A DNA stretch of 64,000 bases. It comes from Nocardiopsis metallicus (GTDB lineage: Bacteria > Actinomycetota > Actinomycetes > Streptosporangiales > Streptosporangiaceae). The stretch lies in NCBI RefSeq assembly GCF_014201115.1, contig NZ_JACHDO010000001.1, positions 2,852,001-2,916,000 of the forward strand, written 5' to 3'. Below are positions 1-8,197 of the stretch, piece after piece. How positions within the stretch are numbered: the first letter of the stretch is position 1; each line of letters starts with the position of its first letter. The position numbers and the translations under genes are program-made. A model generated the notes under the pieces. The model was not told the origin of the DNA. It made no database searches and saw only the letters and a list, made by a program, of their open reading frames with translations.

Positions 1-345
1 CTTGTTCCGCTGCCCCGCCTGGACGGCGAAGAGCTCGCCGACGGGCAGGGGCGTGGCCTGATCGTAGTTGACCATCGTCTGGCCCAGCAGCTCCTTGGCG
101 ACCTTCTCGGCGCTGGTGTTGACGCTGTCGCCGAAGCAAGACAGGAGGATGTCCGGGACGCCGTCGGTCAGGTCCGTGCCGGACCCGTCGACGATCGAGG
201 CGGGCGCGTGCGGGCTTAGCGGCTTGAGCAGCGGGTCCACCAGCGCCTCCTGGAGGGCGGGCATCGGGTCGTAGTCGCCGGTGCACGTGATCGTGTGGAC
301 TGCGTCGAGCACGGCCGGCTTCTGGTTGGTGACGGTAATCGTCAT
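1..345 (-). CDS. Hypothetical protein, 3' end missing
   Basis: An open frame starts at ATG 345-343 and runs off the left edge, giving the first 115 residues. A purine-rich AGGAGA site lies just upstream. No family is recognised. It has a short beta-rich start (MTITVTNQKP) and a mixed-polarity continuation. It follows the MoxR-like ATPase gene by about 115 bp on the same strand, so the two are probably one operon. MoxR ATPases often work with a substrate or adaptor partner encoded beside them, but nothing visible here identifies this protein as one. Confidence 0.6.
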   Translation of the reverse strand, partial: MTITVTNQKPAVLDAVHTITCTGDYDPMPALQEALVDPLLKPLSPHAPASIVDGSGTDLTDGVPDILLSCFGDSVNTSAEKVAKELLGQTMVNYDQATPLPVGELFAVQAGQRNK

Positions 346-460
346 CGTGGTGGTCTCCTTCTGAGGTCAAGGGCTGCGGCGATGCGCGGCTGGTTCTGCG
401 GGCCGCCGGCGAGGGCGGGGAGCGGCTGAAGCCGCTCCCCGCTCCGCAGTGCAGCCTCGA

Positions 461-1699
461 TCAGAGGAATGCCGACAGGACGGGCTTGGTCGCGTTGGCG
501 AGCGGCGCGTCGATGTCCAGGAAGGCCTCCAGATTCTGGCGGTCGACCTGATCGCTGGTCACCATCTCGATGAGGGTGCGGGTGTGCTCCGGCTCGATCC
601 GGGTGGCGGTCTGCGCCAGCTGCTCGATCAGGCGGGCATTGTCCGAGTTCTCCTTGAGGGCGTACAGCAACGCGCCAGAGATCTCTTTCTCGGTGAGCTC
701 TGCGATCTTCTTGGCCAGATCCGTGACCGTGCCCGCGGCCTTGAGCTCCGCGTAGCAGTTCGGCTTCGGGACGTTGACCCTGTTGGCGGCGGCCGGACCC
801 GAGTTCGAGGCGAGGTCCTCGGCGATGGTGGCCACCACCTGGGTGGTGAACATGGTGTCGCCGGTGTAGGCCTCGATGATCTCGTTGAGCTCGGAGGTCT
901 CGCGCCCGCCGATCTGGACTGGGGTCGCCAGATGGCTGGCCAGGTCCTGGCGGTCGGCTGCGTTCAGCCACTTCGACAGGTAGTCGATCGTGCGAGGCGT
1001 AGTGAGCTGGTTCATCTCCTCGCCGCCATCGAACAGCTCGGCCATGGTGACGTTGCCGTCGTCGTCTTCGTCCTGACCATCGGCGACGATCGCGTTCGGC
1101 GTGGACTTCTGGAAAACCAGCGCCGGGTACTGCGTGAGCACCTTCTTCACCCACGGGTTCAGATTCGAAACGACAGACATCAGGGTCGAGGCGTCGGGCT
1201 CCACGTGGAAGATGGCGAACCGGGACAGACTCGCCTCGTCCAACGTGGTGACGGTGCCCTTGTCGTTGCCAGCGACGACGATGCGCACGTTCTTCGGGAG
1301 CTCGACATGGCCCATGCGGCGCAAAGTCACCAGGGTGAGCGCGCCAGAGGTCACGTCCGAGGTCGTGCGGTTGATCTCGTCGAGGAAGAGGATCGGCCAT
1401 TCGCGAGGGTTGGCCTGGGCGTAGTCGATCGCCTCCTGGATGACCTGGTGGGGGTAGAAAACCTGCTTGTAGCTGTCGGTACCGTCGTCCTTGACGTAGG
1501 GCACGAGGCGCGCGCCGGTGAGGTCGGCCTTGTCAGCGAGCTGGTTGCAGGGCAGGACGAAGGCTTTGGTGTTCATGCTGTAGGCGAGGTCCTCGACGAA
1601 AGAGCTCTTGCCGATGCCGGGCTCACCCATCAGTGCAGGCGTCGCGCCGACCTCGAGGGATTGCCGGACGAGCTTGGCCAGGGTGTCGTTGAACTTCAC
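461..1699 (-). CDS. MoxR-like AAA+ ATPase
   Basis: The protein has 412 residues. Walker A is GEPGIGKSS (residues 25-33) and Walker B is ILFLDEINR (103-111). A sensor-like segment follows (VAGNDKGT, then SLSRFAIFHVE with the arginine typical of AAA+ proteins). MoxR/dynein-related AAA+ proteins act as ATP-driven remodelling chaperones, often with VWA-domain partners. No VWA protein is visible, but the downstream gene runs off the window. The ATG at 1699 lies 7 bp from a GGAATGCA stretch and near a TGATCA motif. The long plus-strand ORF over this locus is an antisense shadow. The ATPase assignment is firm; the substrate is unknown. Confidence 0.9.
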   Translation of the reverse strand: MKFNDTLAKLVRQSLEVGATPALMGEPGIGKSSFVEDLAYSMNTKAFVLPCNQLADKADLTGARLVPYVKDDGTDSYKQVFYPHQVIQEAIDYAQANPREWPILFLDEINRTTSDVTSGALTLVTLRRMGHVELPKNVRIVVAGNDKGTVTTLDEASLSRFAIFHVEPDASTLMSVVSNLNPWVKKVLTQYPALVFQKSTPNAIVADGQDEDDDGNVTMAELFDGGEEMNQLTTPRTIDYLSKWLNAADRQDLASHLATPVQIGGRETSELNEIIEAYTGDTMFTTQVVATIAEDLASNSGPAAANRVNVPKPNCYAELKAAGTVTDLAKKIAELTEKEISGALLYALKENSDNARLIEQLAQTATRIEPEHTRTLIEMVTSDQVDRQNLEAFLDIDAPLANATKPVLSAFL

Positions 1700-1929
1700 A
1701 GTGCATTCCTTTGATCATGGGGAGAGGGGCTTCTTGGACCATCGGGACGGGCGTCGCGGGCAAAGGGCCGGAGGCAGAGCACGGGCGTTCTCGGAGTACC
1801 GTTCGCAGATCACGTCAGCGGGCTGGCGGAGGCCATGGAGCCGCTCATGACGGGTTCGTCTCTGTGGTCGAGAACGAAGACCTTTACCGTGAGGCGGTGC
1901 GGTCCTGCCCCAGCACCGCCTCCATCCCC

Positions 1930-1948
1930 GGATCGCGTTTCGCGATCC
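1930..1948 (-). terminator. Hairpin after the PrimPol gene
   Basis: Perfect 8-bp inverted repeat GGATCGCG-TTT-CGCGATCC, 36 bp beyond the stop of the minus-strand primase gene. There is no strong T run, so it may act as a weak terminator or an RNA-stabilising hairpin. The 1700-1983 interval otherwise holds no ORF that I can support. Confidence 0.45.
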
Positions 1949-1983
1949 AACCCCTGCTCTGCGCAAAGCCGAGCCAGCAGCGT

Positions 1984-3012
1984 TCAGACATCTCCGACGG
2001 AGCGCTCCTGCGCCCGCGTCTGCCGATCGGCGACCAGCGAGGCGGCGCGGTCGAGCAAATAGGGTCGCCCGTTACGCGTCTCTGTGTGCTTCGCTCGCTT
2101 GGGCAGCACCTCCACGGCAGCGGTGTAGAGGAGCCAGGTCTGGTCTCTGGCCGAGTAGCTCCTCTGCCTCATACCGGCATGGAGGTTCATCGCCTGGACC
2201 TGCTCGGCGTAGAGCGTGCCGAGGACGGAGAACTCCCAGCGGGAGCGGTCGTGGTCGAAGTCGGACAGGTCCTTGCGCCGGTCCTCGGAGCCGGCGATCG
2301 CCGCGGCGACGATGTCGTGCGCGCCGGGGATGTCGGGCATTTCCTCGTCGGTGACGATCTCACCGGCGGACCCGGCAGCGCTGGCGCGGGCGTTCTCGGC
2401 CAGGGCGGCGTAGAGGTCCTCGAGCGAGGCGAAACGGGCTGGCGGCCCGTCACCCGCGCGCCCTGTCTCCACGGGCCTGCGGGTGAAGGTGATCCAGTGG
2501 TCGAGGAGGATCTCGAACCATCCGTTCCTCTGGCGCAGGACGCGCTTGTGGGCGGCGTGCGGGAAGTCGTGGAGGTTCTTCGGCCGCGGCATGACCAAGT
2601 GGTAGCCGCGCCCCGACATCGATGTTTCGGCCCAGAGGACGCCGGGCAGACGTAGCAGGTCGGCCGCGAGGTCGGAAGGGCAGTCGGGCTCGACGTCGAC
2701 GACGACGACACCGTCGCTGTGCGACTGTAGGTAGTAGGCGTGGTTGGCCGCCTTGGGCAGGGCGGCGACGAGTTCGCCGAGGCTCATCAGGCAGGTTGAG
2801 TCGAGGGCGAAGGCCCCGCGCAGAGGGCCGTCGTGCCGGCACTCGGGACGGCAGCCCTCGAGGAGATGGCGGACGTCGATCGGTGCCTTGTGCCCGGAGG
2901 CGGGGTCGTCGCCGAGCTGCCCGGACACCGTCCAGCGCCGAACGGGGGCCAAGGTCTGGATGGTTGGGTTGGCGTAGAACTCCGGGAAGAGCGCGAGCGG
3001 ATCGACGGTCAC
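1984..3012 (-). CDS. PrimPol-like (archaeo-eukaryotic primase family) replication protein
   Basis: The protein has 342 residues. The central part carries AEP primase signatures: VVVVDVEPD (about 102-110, metal-binding DxE), SGRGYHLVMPRP (about 133-144, the sxH nucleotide-binding motif) and EILLDHWITFT (third acidic motif). AEP primase-polymerases start DNA synthesis on plasmids and phages and often pair with a D5/SF3 helicase; such a helicase is encoded at 22863-24728. Here primase and helicase are separate genes about 20 kb apart. An N-terminal Cys/His cluster (CRPECRHDGP) may bind zinc. The C-terminal part has no recognised domain. Start ATG 3012. Family assignment rests on motifs only. Confidence 0.75.
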   Translation of the reverse strand: MTVDPLALFPEFYANPTIQTLAPVRRWTVSGQLGDDPASGHKAPIDVRHLLEGCRPECRHDGPLRGAFALDSTCLMSLGELVAALPKAANHAYYLQSHSDGVVVVDVEPDCPSDLAADLLRLPGVLWAETSMSGRGYHLVMPRPKNLHDFPHAAHKRVLRQRNGWFEILLDHWITFTRRPVETGRAGDGPPARFASLEDLYAALAENARASAAGSAGEIVTDEEMPDIPGAHDIVAAAIAGSEDRRKDLSDFDHDRSRWEFSVLGTLYAEQVQAMNLHAGMRQRSYSARDQTWLLYTAAVEVLPKRAKHTETRNGRPYLLDRAASLVADRQTRAQERSVGDV

Positions 3013-3051
3013 ATCAACTGCCTTCGTGTGTCGGTGGGTCAGGGGAAAAAA

Positions 3052-3090
3052 GACGAGACCCCGCGCTGGTGTGCAAAACGGGGCCTCGTC
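3052..3090 (-). terminator. Intrinsic terminator after the SSB-like gene
   Basis: A 12-bp inverted repeat with one mismatch (GACGAGACCCCG / CGGGGCCTCGTC, 15-nt loop). On the minus strand it is followed by a T run (AAAAAA on the plus strand at 3046-3051). It lies 23 bp past the stop of the gene ending at 3113, the right place for a Rho-independent terminator. Confidence 0.75.
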
Positions 3091-3112
3091 GATCGGTCAT
3101 GGGTGCGTCCGC

Positions 3113-4069
3113 TCAGCCGTTGTAGGCGATCCCGGCCTGGGGCTGGGGCTGCTGCGGGGCCCAGGGGTTGCTCGGGTCCGGAGTCCCAATGGCCGAGGCG
3201 ACGTCCTTGGCCGCCTCGTTCTCGGCGCGCAGCCTGGCGTTCTCGGCCTCGATGCGGGCGAGCTTCTGCTCGGCGGTCTCCTCGGCCTGGACCGGGACGG
3301 GCTGCGCCTGCGCCTGCTGGAGGACCTGCGGCTGGGCGACGGGGGCCGGAGCGACCTGCTGTGCAAACGGAGCCGACTGGGCCGGGGTCTGCTGGACCTG
3401 ACCGGCCGGTTGAGGAGCAGGGAAGGACAGACCGGAGGCCTCGTCGACCTCGGTGCCCACGGGCTCGGCCTCACCGACAGGAGTAGCTTCGTTGGACGGC
3501 ACGGCCTGCATCGGCTGGGCCAGGGTAATGCCGCGCGCCTTCAGCTGAGCCTCGTCGACGCCGCCGGGGGTGTAGTAGCGAGGGGCCTCGTTGACGAGCA
3601 CGTGGGTCAGTCCCAGACCGCGGTTCTCCTGGTCTCTGGCCTTGTACACCTCCAGGACGAGAGTGACGTCGAGCCCGCGGGCGAGCTCCTGGCCGCTGAA
3701 GTCCTGGACGAAGCCACCTTCACCGGGGATCCCGATGCTGGGCAGGTTGTTGCCCTTGGAGTCGATCGAGTAGCTGAGGCCGTCCTCGGGCTTCTTCTGC
3801 GAGATGTAGCAGCGCTCGGCGACGTACTGCTCCTCGAGAGTCGGGTTGTTGGGGTCGGCATAGATGACCTGCACTCCGCCACCGATGGTGGCGGTGGTGT
3901 ACGGACTGGTGATGTCGTACTTCATTCCGGCCTGGCGGCGGCGGGCGTTGGCGAGCGCGAGCTCCTTCCCCTCGATGCGGCGGGTGAGGCGGGCGAAGGT
4001 GAGCTTGCCCCGGATGGTGACGACAGAGCCCTCGGTGAGCTGGTCGGCGCGGATGGTGTTGTTGGCCAT
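3113..4069 (-). CDS. Putative OB-fold/SSB-like DNA-binding protein with disordered tail
   Basis: The protein has 318 residues. The first ~175 are beta-rich with an OB-like pattern (SVVTIRGKLTFARLTRR, then alternating strands). Residues ~185-260 are a long Pro/Gln/Ala linker, and a short charged coiled coil (EQKLARIEAENARLRAENE) lies near 265-285. The C-terminus is Gln/Pro-rich and lacks the acidic DDIPF-type tip of bacterial SSB. It is a single-gene unit between two terminators, with an AT-rich promoter region containing AATGATCATT. Context beside primase and polymerase genes suggests a single-strand DNA-binding role; this is inference from fold pattern and position. Confidence 0.5.
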   Translation of the reverse strand: MANNTIRADQLTEGSVVTIRGKLTFARLTRRIEGKELALANARRRQAGMKYDITSPYTTATIGGGVQVIYADPNNPTLEEQYVAERCYISQKKPEDGLSYSIDSKGNNLPSIGIPGEGGFVQDFSGQELARGLDVTLVLEVYKARDQENRGLGLTHVLVNEAPRYYTPGGVDEAQLKARGITLAQPMQAVPSNEATPVGEAEPVGTEVDEASGLSFPAPQPAGQVQQTPAQSAPFAQQVAPAPVAQPQVLQQAQAQPVPVQAEETAEQKLARIEAENARLRAENEAAKDVASAIGTPDPSNPWAPQQPQPQAGIAYNG

Positions 4070-4121
4070 GTGCGATTCAACTTTCTGCTGGGTAGCCAGT
4101 GGTTAGGCGCTCAATGAAATT

Positions 4122-4131
4122 AATGATCATT
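4122..4131. promoter_or_regulatory. Palindromic AATGATCATT in the promoter of the SSB-like gene
   Basis: A perfect 10-bp palindrome in an AT-rich stretch (about 4110-4160) just upstream of the gene starting at 4069. The same 10-mer occurs upstream of another minus-strand gene at 19256-19265. A shared repressor or activator site is possible. Confidence 0.4.
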
Positions 4132-4191
4132 GCATTATTATTTAATAAACCACTCTATCAAGATTTGATCGTGCATGAGTGGATGCAAAAT

Positions 4192-4227
4192 GGCCGACCG
4201 GATCGCGATTGTGCGATCCGGTCGGCC
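4192..4227 (-). terminator. Strong hairpin ending the 10-4.3 kb minus-strand transcript
   Basis: A perfect 15-bp inverted repeat (4192-4206 and 4213-4227) with a 6-nt loop. A short T run follows on the minus strand. It lies 37 bp past the last stop of the upstream minus-strand genes and separates them from the promoter of the SSB-like gene. Confidence 0.75.
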
Positions 4228-4263
4228 GATGGATGAGGTGGATCCAATTATGGGAGTGCGGCT

Positions 4264-4587
4264 TCAGCGCAGTGCGCCGAGCACTTCGCTCAGGGTTCGG
4301 AGGTGCTCGATCTCGACTTTCATCGCGGCGAGGCCGTCAGGCGAGTAGTCCTGCGGGGAGCCGAGCTGGGAGTCACCGAGCAGCTCGATCCTCGCGGTGA
4401 CAAGGCCGAAGGCCCCGCCAATACTGAGAGCGGCGGCGAGGATCTCGCGCCAAGCCTTCTTGTGCGAGATACGCTTCCCCATCGCCGGATCAAGCGCTTC
4501 CAGCGACGACTCGTCGTCGATCTACTTGAGCGCGTGCGCCGTGATGACGGCCTGGGCAGCGGAGACGGCCAGATCGGGCTCATCCAT
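4264..4587 (-). pseudogene. Hypothetical gene interrupted by an in-frame amber codon
   Basis: The frame opens at ATG 4587, overlapping the previous gene by 8 bp, and encodes MDEPDLAVSAAQAVITAHALK. It meets TAG at 4524-4522, then stays open in the same frame for another 86 codons (IDDESSLEALDPAMGKR... to ...SEVLGALR). Coding character looks continuous across the stop. Either the gene is broken by a nonsense change, or translation restarts at ATG 4482 to give a 72-aa protein. That internal ATG has no strong ribosome-binding site. No family recognised. Confidence 0.55.
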
Positions 4588-4870
4588 GAGGGGTGTCCCC
4601 GTCGTCGGGCCGCAGTGTCGGGGTCTGGATGTCGAGCCAGGCCTGCATCGCCTCGAGGGCGGTGGAGACGTCGTCGCTCTCATCGAGGCGGATGAGATCG
4701 GTCCAGCCGAACTGTGTGAGCGTGGCGACGTCGAACTCACCGCGGCTGGCCTCGGTCACCCGGTACAGGCCGGACCCAGAGACCTCGTAGATGGTCCGGC
4801 CGGGCCTGTGCGCTTCGCGGGACCGTTCGTACTTGACGGGCACCTGTGATGCGCGGAGAGGGAGGGCCAT
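4580..4870 (-). CDS. Hypothetical protein, 96 aa
   Basis: The first residues (MALPLRASQVPVKYERSRE) lead into a beta-hairpin-like middle (YEVSGSGLYRVTEA) and an acidic helix (DESDDVSTALEAMQAWLDI). No family is recognised. It sits in a tight minus-strand run: the next gene upstream ends at 4874, and the downstream gene starts inside its last codons. This fits a translationally coupled accessory operon on a mobile element. Confidence 0.6.
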   Translation of the reverse strand: MALPLRASQVPVKYERSREAHRPGRTIYEVSGSGLYRVTEASRGEFDVATLTQFGWTDLIRLDESDDVSTALEAMQAWLDIQTPTLRPDDGDTPHG

Positions 4871-4873
4871 GGG

Positions 4874-5122
4874 CTACTGCTCCTGTCGGTCGCAGATGTC
4901 GAGGACGATCCGTGCCGCCTGGTCGTGGGTCTTGGGCGCCCCGGTGCGCAGGTCCTCACCGGACGCGACGACCTCGGCGCTCGGGCCACGTGTGAGCCGG
5001 TAGCCCCACAGGCCGCCGTAGGAGCGGACGAGGGTGCCGCCGCCGATCTTGTAGACCCCGACCTCGCCGTGCCTATAGGCGATGGTGAGCTCGACGAGCT
5101 CAGGGTCGAAGACACCGGTCAT
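4874..5122 (-). CDS. Hypothetical protein, 82 aa
   Basis: A small protein starting MTGVFDPELVELTIAYRHG. It has a glycine-rich middle (KIGGGTLVRSYGGLWGYR) and a C-terminal helix. Its ATG overlaps the stop of the DUF4326 gene (ATGA arrangement), so the two are probably translated together. No family recognised. Confidence 0.6.
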   Translation of the reverse strand: MTGVFDPELVELTIAYRHGEVGVYKIGGGTLVRSYGGLWGYRLTRGPSAEVVASGEDLRTGAPKTHDQAARIVLDICDRQEQ

Positions 5123-5703
5123 GATGCGAGGGCCTTCTTCTTGACAACAGGGGCGAGCTGGGCGTGGACGTCGGCCATGCGCACGGCGGAGCCGGAGCGG
5201 GCGCGGATCCAGTCGCCGATGACAGCGCAGGAGTTGCCGACCATCCAGCGCATGGGGCCGGACGCCTCCAGGACAGTGCCCGCGGGGCCGGGGTCGGTGA
5301 CCCGCAGGCGGAACCGGCAGAGGCTCCCTTGGTCGTCCCAGAAGGTCACCCGAAGCCAGAGGCCGGGGGCGTCGACAGCCGGGACGTGGCCGGGGCGACA
5401 GGTCTTGAGGTGGGCCAGGGTGAGCAGCACTCCCCCGTGGCAGTGCCCGGCGGGGCAGGTGCAGAACAGGTCGCGGCCGGCGAGCTCACCGACGTGCTCG
5501 CGGATCCACCGCGCGCGTTTGTCCGGGGCGTGGAGAACCCACTTGTCGAACTGCTCGACGATGTCTTGGCGCGTGCCGTCGCGCCGGGCCCTGAACGGGG
5601 TCGCCCATGGCGATCCGGGACCGATGTCGACGGCGTCGGTGGGCCTGTCGCGGTCCTTGATCCGCCAGAGGCGGCCCGGCGCATGCAGACGGGCGATGGT
5701 CAT
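5119..5703 (-). CDS. DUF4326-domain protein
   Basis: The protein has 194 residues. The N-terminal ~110 match the DUF4326 pattern by eye: VDIGPGSPWATPFR (about 25-38), a helix DIVEQFDKWVLH, then GRDLFCTCPAGHCHGGVLL, where CxCxxxxCHG is the family hallmark. DUF4326 proteins are frequent on phages and plasmids and have no established activity. The second half (about 115-194) has no recognised domain and ends in a basic stretch KKKA. It overlaps the next gene by 4 bp. Confidence 0.8.
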   Translation of the reverse strand: MTIARLHAPGRLWRIKDRDRPTDAVDIGPGSPWATPFRARRDGTRQDIVEQFDKWVLHAPDKRARWIREHVGELAGRDLFCTCPAGHCHGGVLLTLAHLKTCRPGHVPAVDAPGLWLRVTFWDDQGSLCRFRLRVTDPGPAGTVLEASGPMRWMVGNSCAVIGDWIRARSGSAVRMADVHAQLAPVVKKKALAS

Positions 5704-5883
5704 GCGACCTCCTGGTCAATCACGGAATGCGGCGAGCGGTCGGGGCTCGCCCCAACATCTCGTCACCCGGGACCGACGTGAGTCGGTCCTGCTCCTGCGC
5801 GCCGAGGTGGGCGACCCCCTTGACGAAGACGACCCCTGAGCCGGTGGCTCCAGGGGTCGAGGTCTGCAGGAGTAGGGCCGGGC

Positions 5884-6092
5884 TCACGCGAGGGTCGCGA
5901 AGTCGGCCAGGTCCTGACGGTCGGTGCTATGACGGGGGTCTGAGAGAACCCGGGGACGGCCGTGATGTGGTCATAAGCGGCATCGCCGACAGAGACGTCG
6001 ATGACTTTGTAGTCCACGTCCTCCTTGAGCCCGCCTTTGTCGCCCCGGTGGCCCTTCGTGGCCGAGCACTGGACACAGCCGGTCAGGGTTTT
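5884..6092 (-). pseudogene. Broken glutaredoxin/NrdH-like gene
   Basis: The conceptual protein contains GCVQCSATK (CxxC redox site), VDYKVIDVS and GFSQTPVI (cis-Pro TP motif), as in NrdH/glutaredoxin proteins that reduce ribonucleotide reductase. No usable start codon precedes the CxxC. The frame directly follows the TAG stop of the gene ending at 6093. Near 5925-5935 the frame must shift to reach a typical family end (TDRQDLADFATLA then TGA at 5886-5884). At least one frameshift and a lost start make it a pseudogene, unless these are sequence errors. Confidence 0.65.
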
Positions 6093-6620
6093 CTAGGGGT
6101 CACGGGTTCCCTGGTCCTCATCCGGAGGCTCTGAAGAGCCGAGGATGAAGCCGCGGGCTTCACCTGCGTCGAGCATGTCGGCGAGGTGGGCGAGGACCAT
6201 GGCCTTCTGGGTACCGCGACGGTCGGCGACGGGGTCGTAGCCGCGGAGGACCTCCATGTCGATGATCCAGCCATCCTCGGCGGCGGCGAGGGCGGCGAGC
6301 TCGGAACCGGCGGGCATGTCCAGCCCGGTCACGAGGTGGTCGAACTCTGGGGTGAGGTCAAGGTGCTGGTCCGGCTCGTCGGTGTAGAGGACGTCGCTAC
6401 CTACTCGCTGCCCCTCGGCATCGAAAGCTGTGAGGAAGACCCTGTCGGCGCGGGCGATGTTGTCGACGTGGACGGCGACGACTGCCTCATCGTCGAAGAA
6501 GTCAGTGGTGGCAAGCCGCTCGAGCGTGCGGGCCCGGCCGTGGTGAGATGACAAGAGCCGCTTGGCCTCGGCGAAGCCGGCGAACTCGTCTCCGTTGGGG
6601 GTCGGGGGGTGGTCTGTCAT
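6093..6620 (-). CDS. Hypothetical protein, 175 aa, probably under XRE control
   Basis: An acidic, soluble protein starting MTDHPPTPNGDEFAGFAEAK. No family is recognised; the middle (VLYTDEPDQHLDLTPEFDHLV) looks like a small alpha/beta domain. The stop TAG is immediately followed, in frame, by the broken glutaredoxin-like gene. A palindrome at 6641-6656 ends 20 bp upstream of the start. It matches the palindrome before the XRE regulator gene, so this gene is likely in that regulator's regulon. Confidence 0.65.
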   Translation of the reverse strand: MTDHPPTPNGDEFAGFAEAKRLLSSHHGRARTLERLATTDFFDDEAVVAVHVDNIARADRVFLTAFDAEGQRVGSDVLYTDEPDQHLDLTPEFDHLVTGLDMPAGSELAALAAAEDGWIIDMEVLRGYDPVADRRGTQKAMVLAHLADMLDAGEARGFILGSSEPPDEDQGTRDP

Positions 6621-6640
6621 GATCCGAGACTTTCACACAG

Positions 6641-6656
6641 GTGGAAACTTTTCCAC
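6641..6656. promoter_or_regulatory. Candidate XRE operator, TGGAA-N4-TTCCA
   Basis: GTGGAAA-CT-TTTCCAC is a perfect 7-bp-arm palindrome starting 21 bp upstream of the ATG at 6620. Its core TGGAA-N4-TTCCA is the same as the palindrome at 8674-8691 upstream of the XRE gene. Confidence 0.6.
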
Positions 6657-6689
6657 ACATGAGGAAAATCACCTTTAAGAACCTATCCT

Positions 6690-7784
6690 TCAGGCGGCGA
6701 GCCACTCTGAGCTGGTGTCGAGGCTGTCGCGGATGGCGTAGAGCTCGAAGACGGCATCCTTGAGCATCGGATCGGCGGGCAGCACGAGGCGTAGCATCGC
6801 CCACGTCGAGGTCTTCACCGGCTCCGCTGGGGCGGTTCCGGTGAGGTGGAGGAGGAGGGCGGCCGACAGTCGCGGATCCTCGGGATGCCTGGTGTGGATG
6901 GCGCTCAGGGCCTCGTCCTCGTCTCTACGAATAAGCCCCAGACCGTCGTTGGTCTCGATGATCAGGCGGGTGAGCCTGGCCCGCGGGTCGGCGTGGTGAT
7001 CGCAGGGCAAGGGCAGCACCACGTCCGGGTGCAGCGTGGTCACCTGCGCCCAGAGCGGGCCGACCACCTCGTCGGCCAGACGTCCGAGGACCTTATGGCG
7101 CAGCTTGCTCAGCCCCTTGTGCATGCCACCGAGGACGAACCCGGCGAGGATGATGACGACGGAGAGGCGATACAGCCAGTCACGCACCAGAGTGTCGTTA
7201 TCGATCTCACGGTCAAAGAGGTGGGCGCAGGAGAGGACAGCGAAGGCGCAGGCTACGACGATGCCGCAGCCGACGACGCCGAGGGCGAGCCTGGCCATGA
7301 TCGGGTGCCGGGAAGACAGAGCTACCCGTGCGCAGGCATGGAGGGTGATGACCGCAGCGGCGACCATCGTCACGAGGTAAAGACCGTGGTAGACGATCGT
7401 CACGGCGTCGCCTCCGTGCTCGGGAAAGCCGTGGATGGCGATGTCGACCGGCTCTGGAAGGGAGAAATAGAGGGCAATCTGGGACAGGCTGGCAAGTGCC
7501 GCGCAGGCGTAGACCAGCCAGGGCCAGCGGCTCTCGGAGGAAGCGTCGCGAAAGGAGAGGACGAGGAGGACGGCGACGTGCTGAAGGCTGATGATCAGGA
7601 GGCGCATGATGAGGTCAGCGGTCAGCCATATCTCGAAGGCGTCGATCTCCCGCAGAACAGTGGCGGCGAGCAGCATGCCGCTGCCGCAGCACAGGAGCCG
7701 TCCGGGCCGACTCGGTCGGCGATGGATGAGGTGGACAACGAGGACGAGACTGAACGTACAGGCCAGGACGATGACCGAGGTCAT
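6690..7784 (-). CDS. Polytopic membrane protein (MAB_1171c-like)
   Basis: The protein has 364 residues. About seven hydrophobic segments fill the first ~235 residues, starting VIVLACTFSLVLVVHLI. A soluble C-terminal domain of ~125 residues follows. The ATG at 7784 overlaps the stop of the ImmA/IrrE gene (ATGA), so I prefer it to the upstream in-frame start. In actinobacteria, membrane proteins of the MAB_1171c family are often encoded directly after XRE and ImmA/IrrE genes, as here. Their function is not established. Assignment rests on topology and gene order. Confidence 0.7.
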   Translation of the reverse strand: MTSVIVLACTFSLVLVVHLIHRRPSRPGRLLCCGSGMLLAATVLREIDAFEIWLTADLIMRLLIISLQHVAVLLVLSFRDASSESRWPWLVYACAALASLSQIALYFSLPEPVDIAIHGFPEHGGDAVTIVYHGLYLVTMVAAAVITLHACARVALSSRHPIMARLALGVVGCGIVVACAFAVLSCAHLFDREIDNDTLVRDWLYRLSVVIILAGFVLGGMHKGLSKLRHKVLGRLADEVVGPLWAQVTTLHPDVVLPLPCDHHADPRARLTRLIIETNDGLGLIRRDEDEALSAIHTRHPEDPRLSAALLLHLTGTAPAEPVKTSTWAMLRLVLPADPMLKDAVFELYAIRDSLDTSSEWLAA

Positions 7785-8197
7785 GAACGCCTGTCGGCCC
7801 CGCCGAGAAAGTCGAGGACGTCGAACCTCTTGCGCCGCAACCTCACCTCGGCCAGCAGTTCCATGCCTGTGACCTCGGCGCGTGCCTCTTTGGGATCGCT
7901 GAACGTGGTGCGTGCGCACACCGCAGGGGCTCTGGCGACGACGTCGTGGTGAAGAATGTGCGCGTACTCATGCATGACCGCCTGGAGCCGGTTGAGCGGC
8001 GGGAGGTCATCATCGTAGTAGACGTGCGCGACCTCTCCCACCACGACGACCAGGCCCGTGACCTGGGCGTGGCGCAGGCGCGACGGGATCGGCTCGACCA
8101 CGACCCTCAGCCCGTGGAGATCGCCGATGGCCTGGCCTAGGGACTCGATCGTGATCGGGTCGGGCCAGGTAATCAGTCTCAGCGGGTCGTCTGTCAT
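7781..8197 (-). CDS. ImmA/IrrE-family metallopeptidase
   Basis: The protein has 138 residues. HEYAH at 76-80 is the HExxH zinc site, and a downstream acidic helix (EARAEVTGMELLAEV) can supply the third ligand. ImmA-type peptidases cut or inactivate a partner XRE repressor and so trigger expression of mobile-element genes. The XRE gene overlaps this one by 4 bp on its 5' side, and the membrane protein gene overlaps its 3' end. The three form one coupled operon. Confidence 0.88.
   Translation of the reverse strand: MTDDPLRLITWPDPITIESLGQAIGDLHGLRVVVEPIPSRLRHAQVTGLVVVVGEVAHVYYDDDLPPLNRLQAVMHEYAHILHHDVVARAPAVCARTTFSDPKEARAEVTGMELLAEVRLRRKRFDVLDFLGGADRRS

Noticed and set aside
449..1714. 421-aa plus-strand ORF
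   Set aside because: It lies wholly antisense to the MoxR-like ATPase, which has clear Walker motifs. The plus-strand product has no recognisable domain and is a GC-rich shadow.
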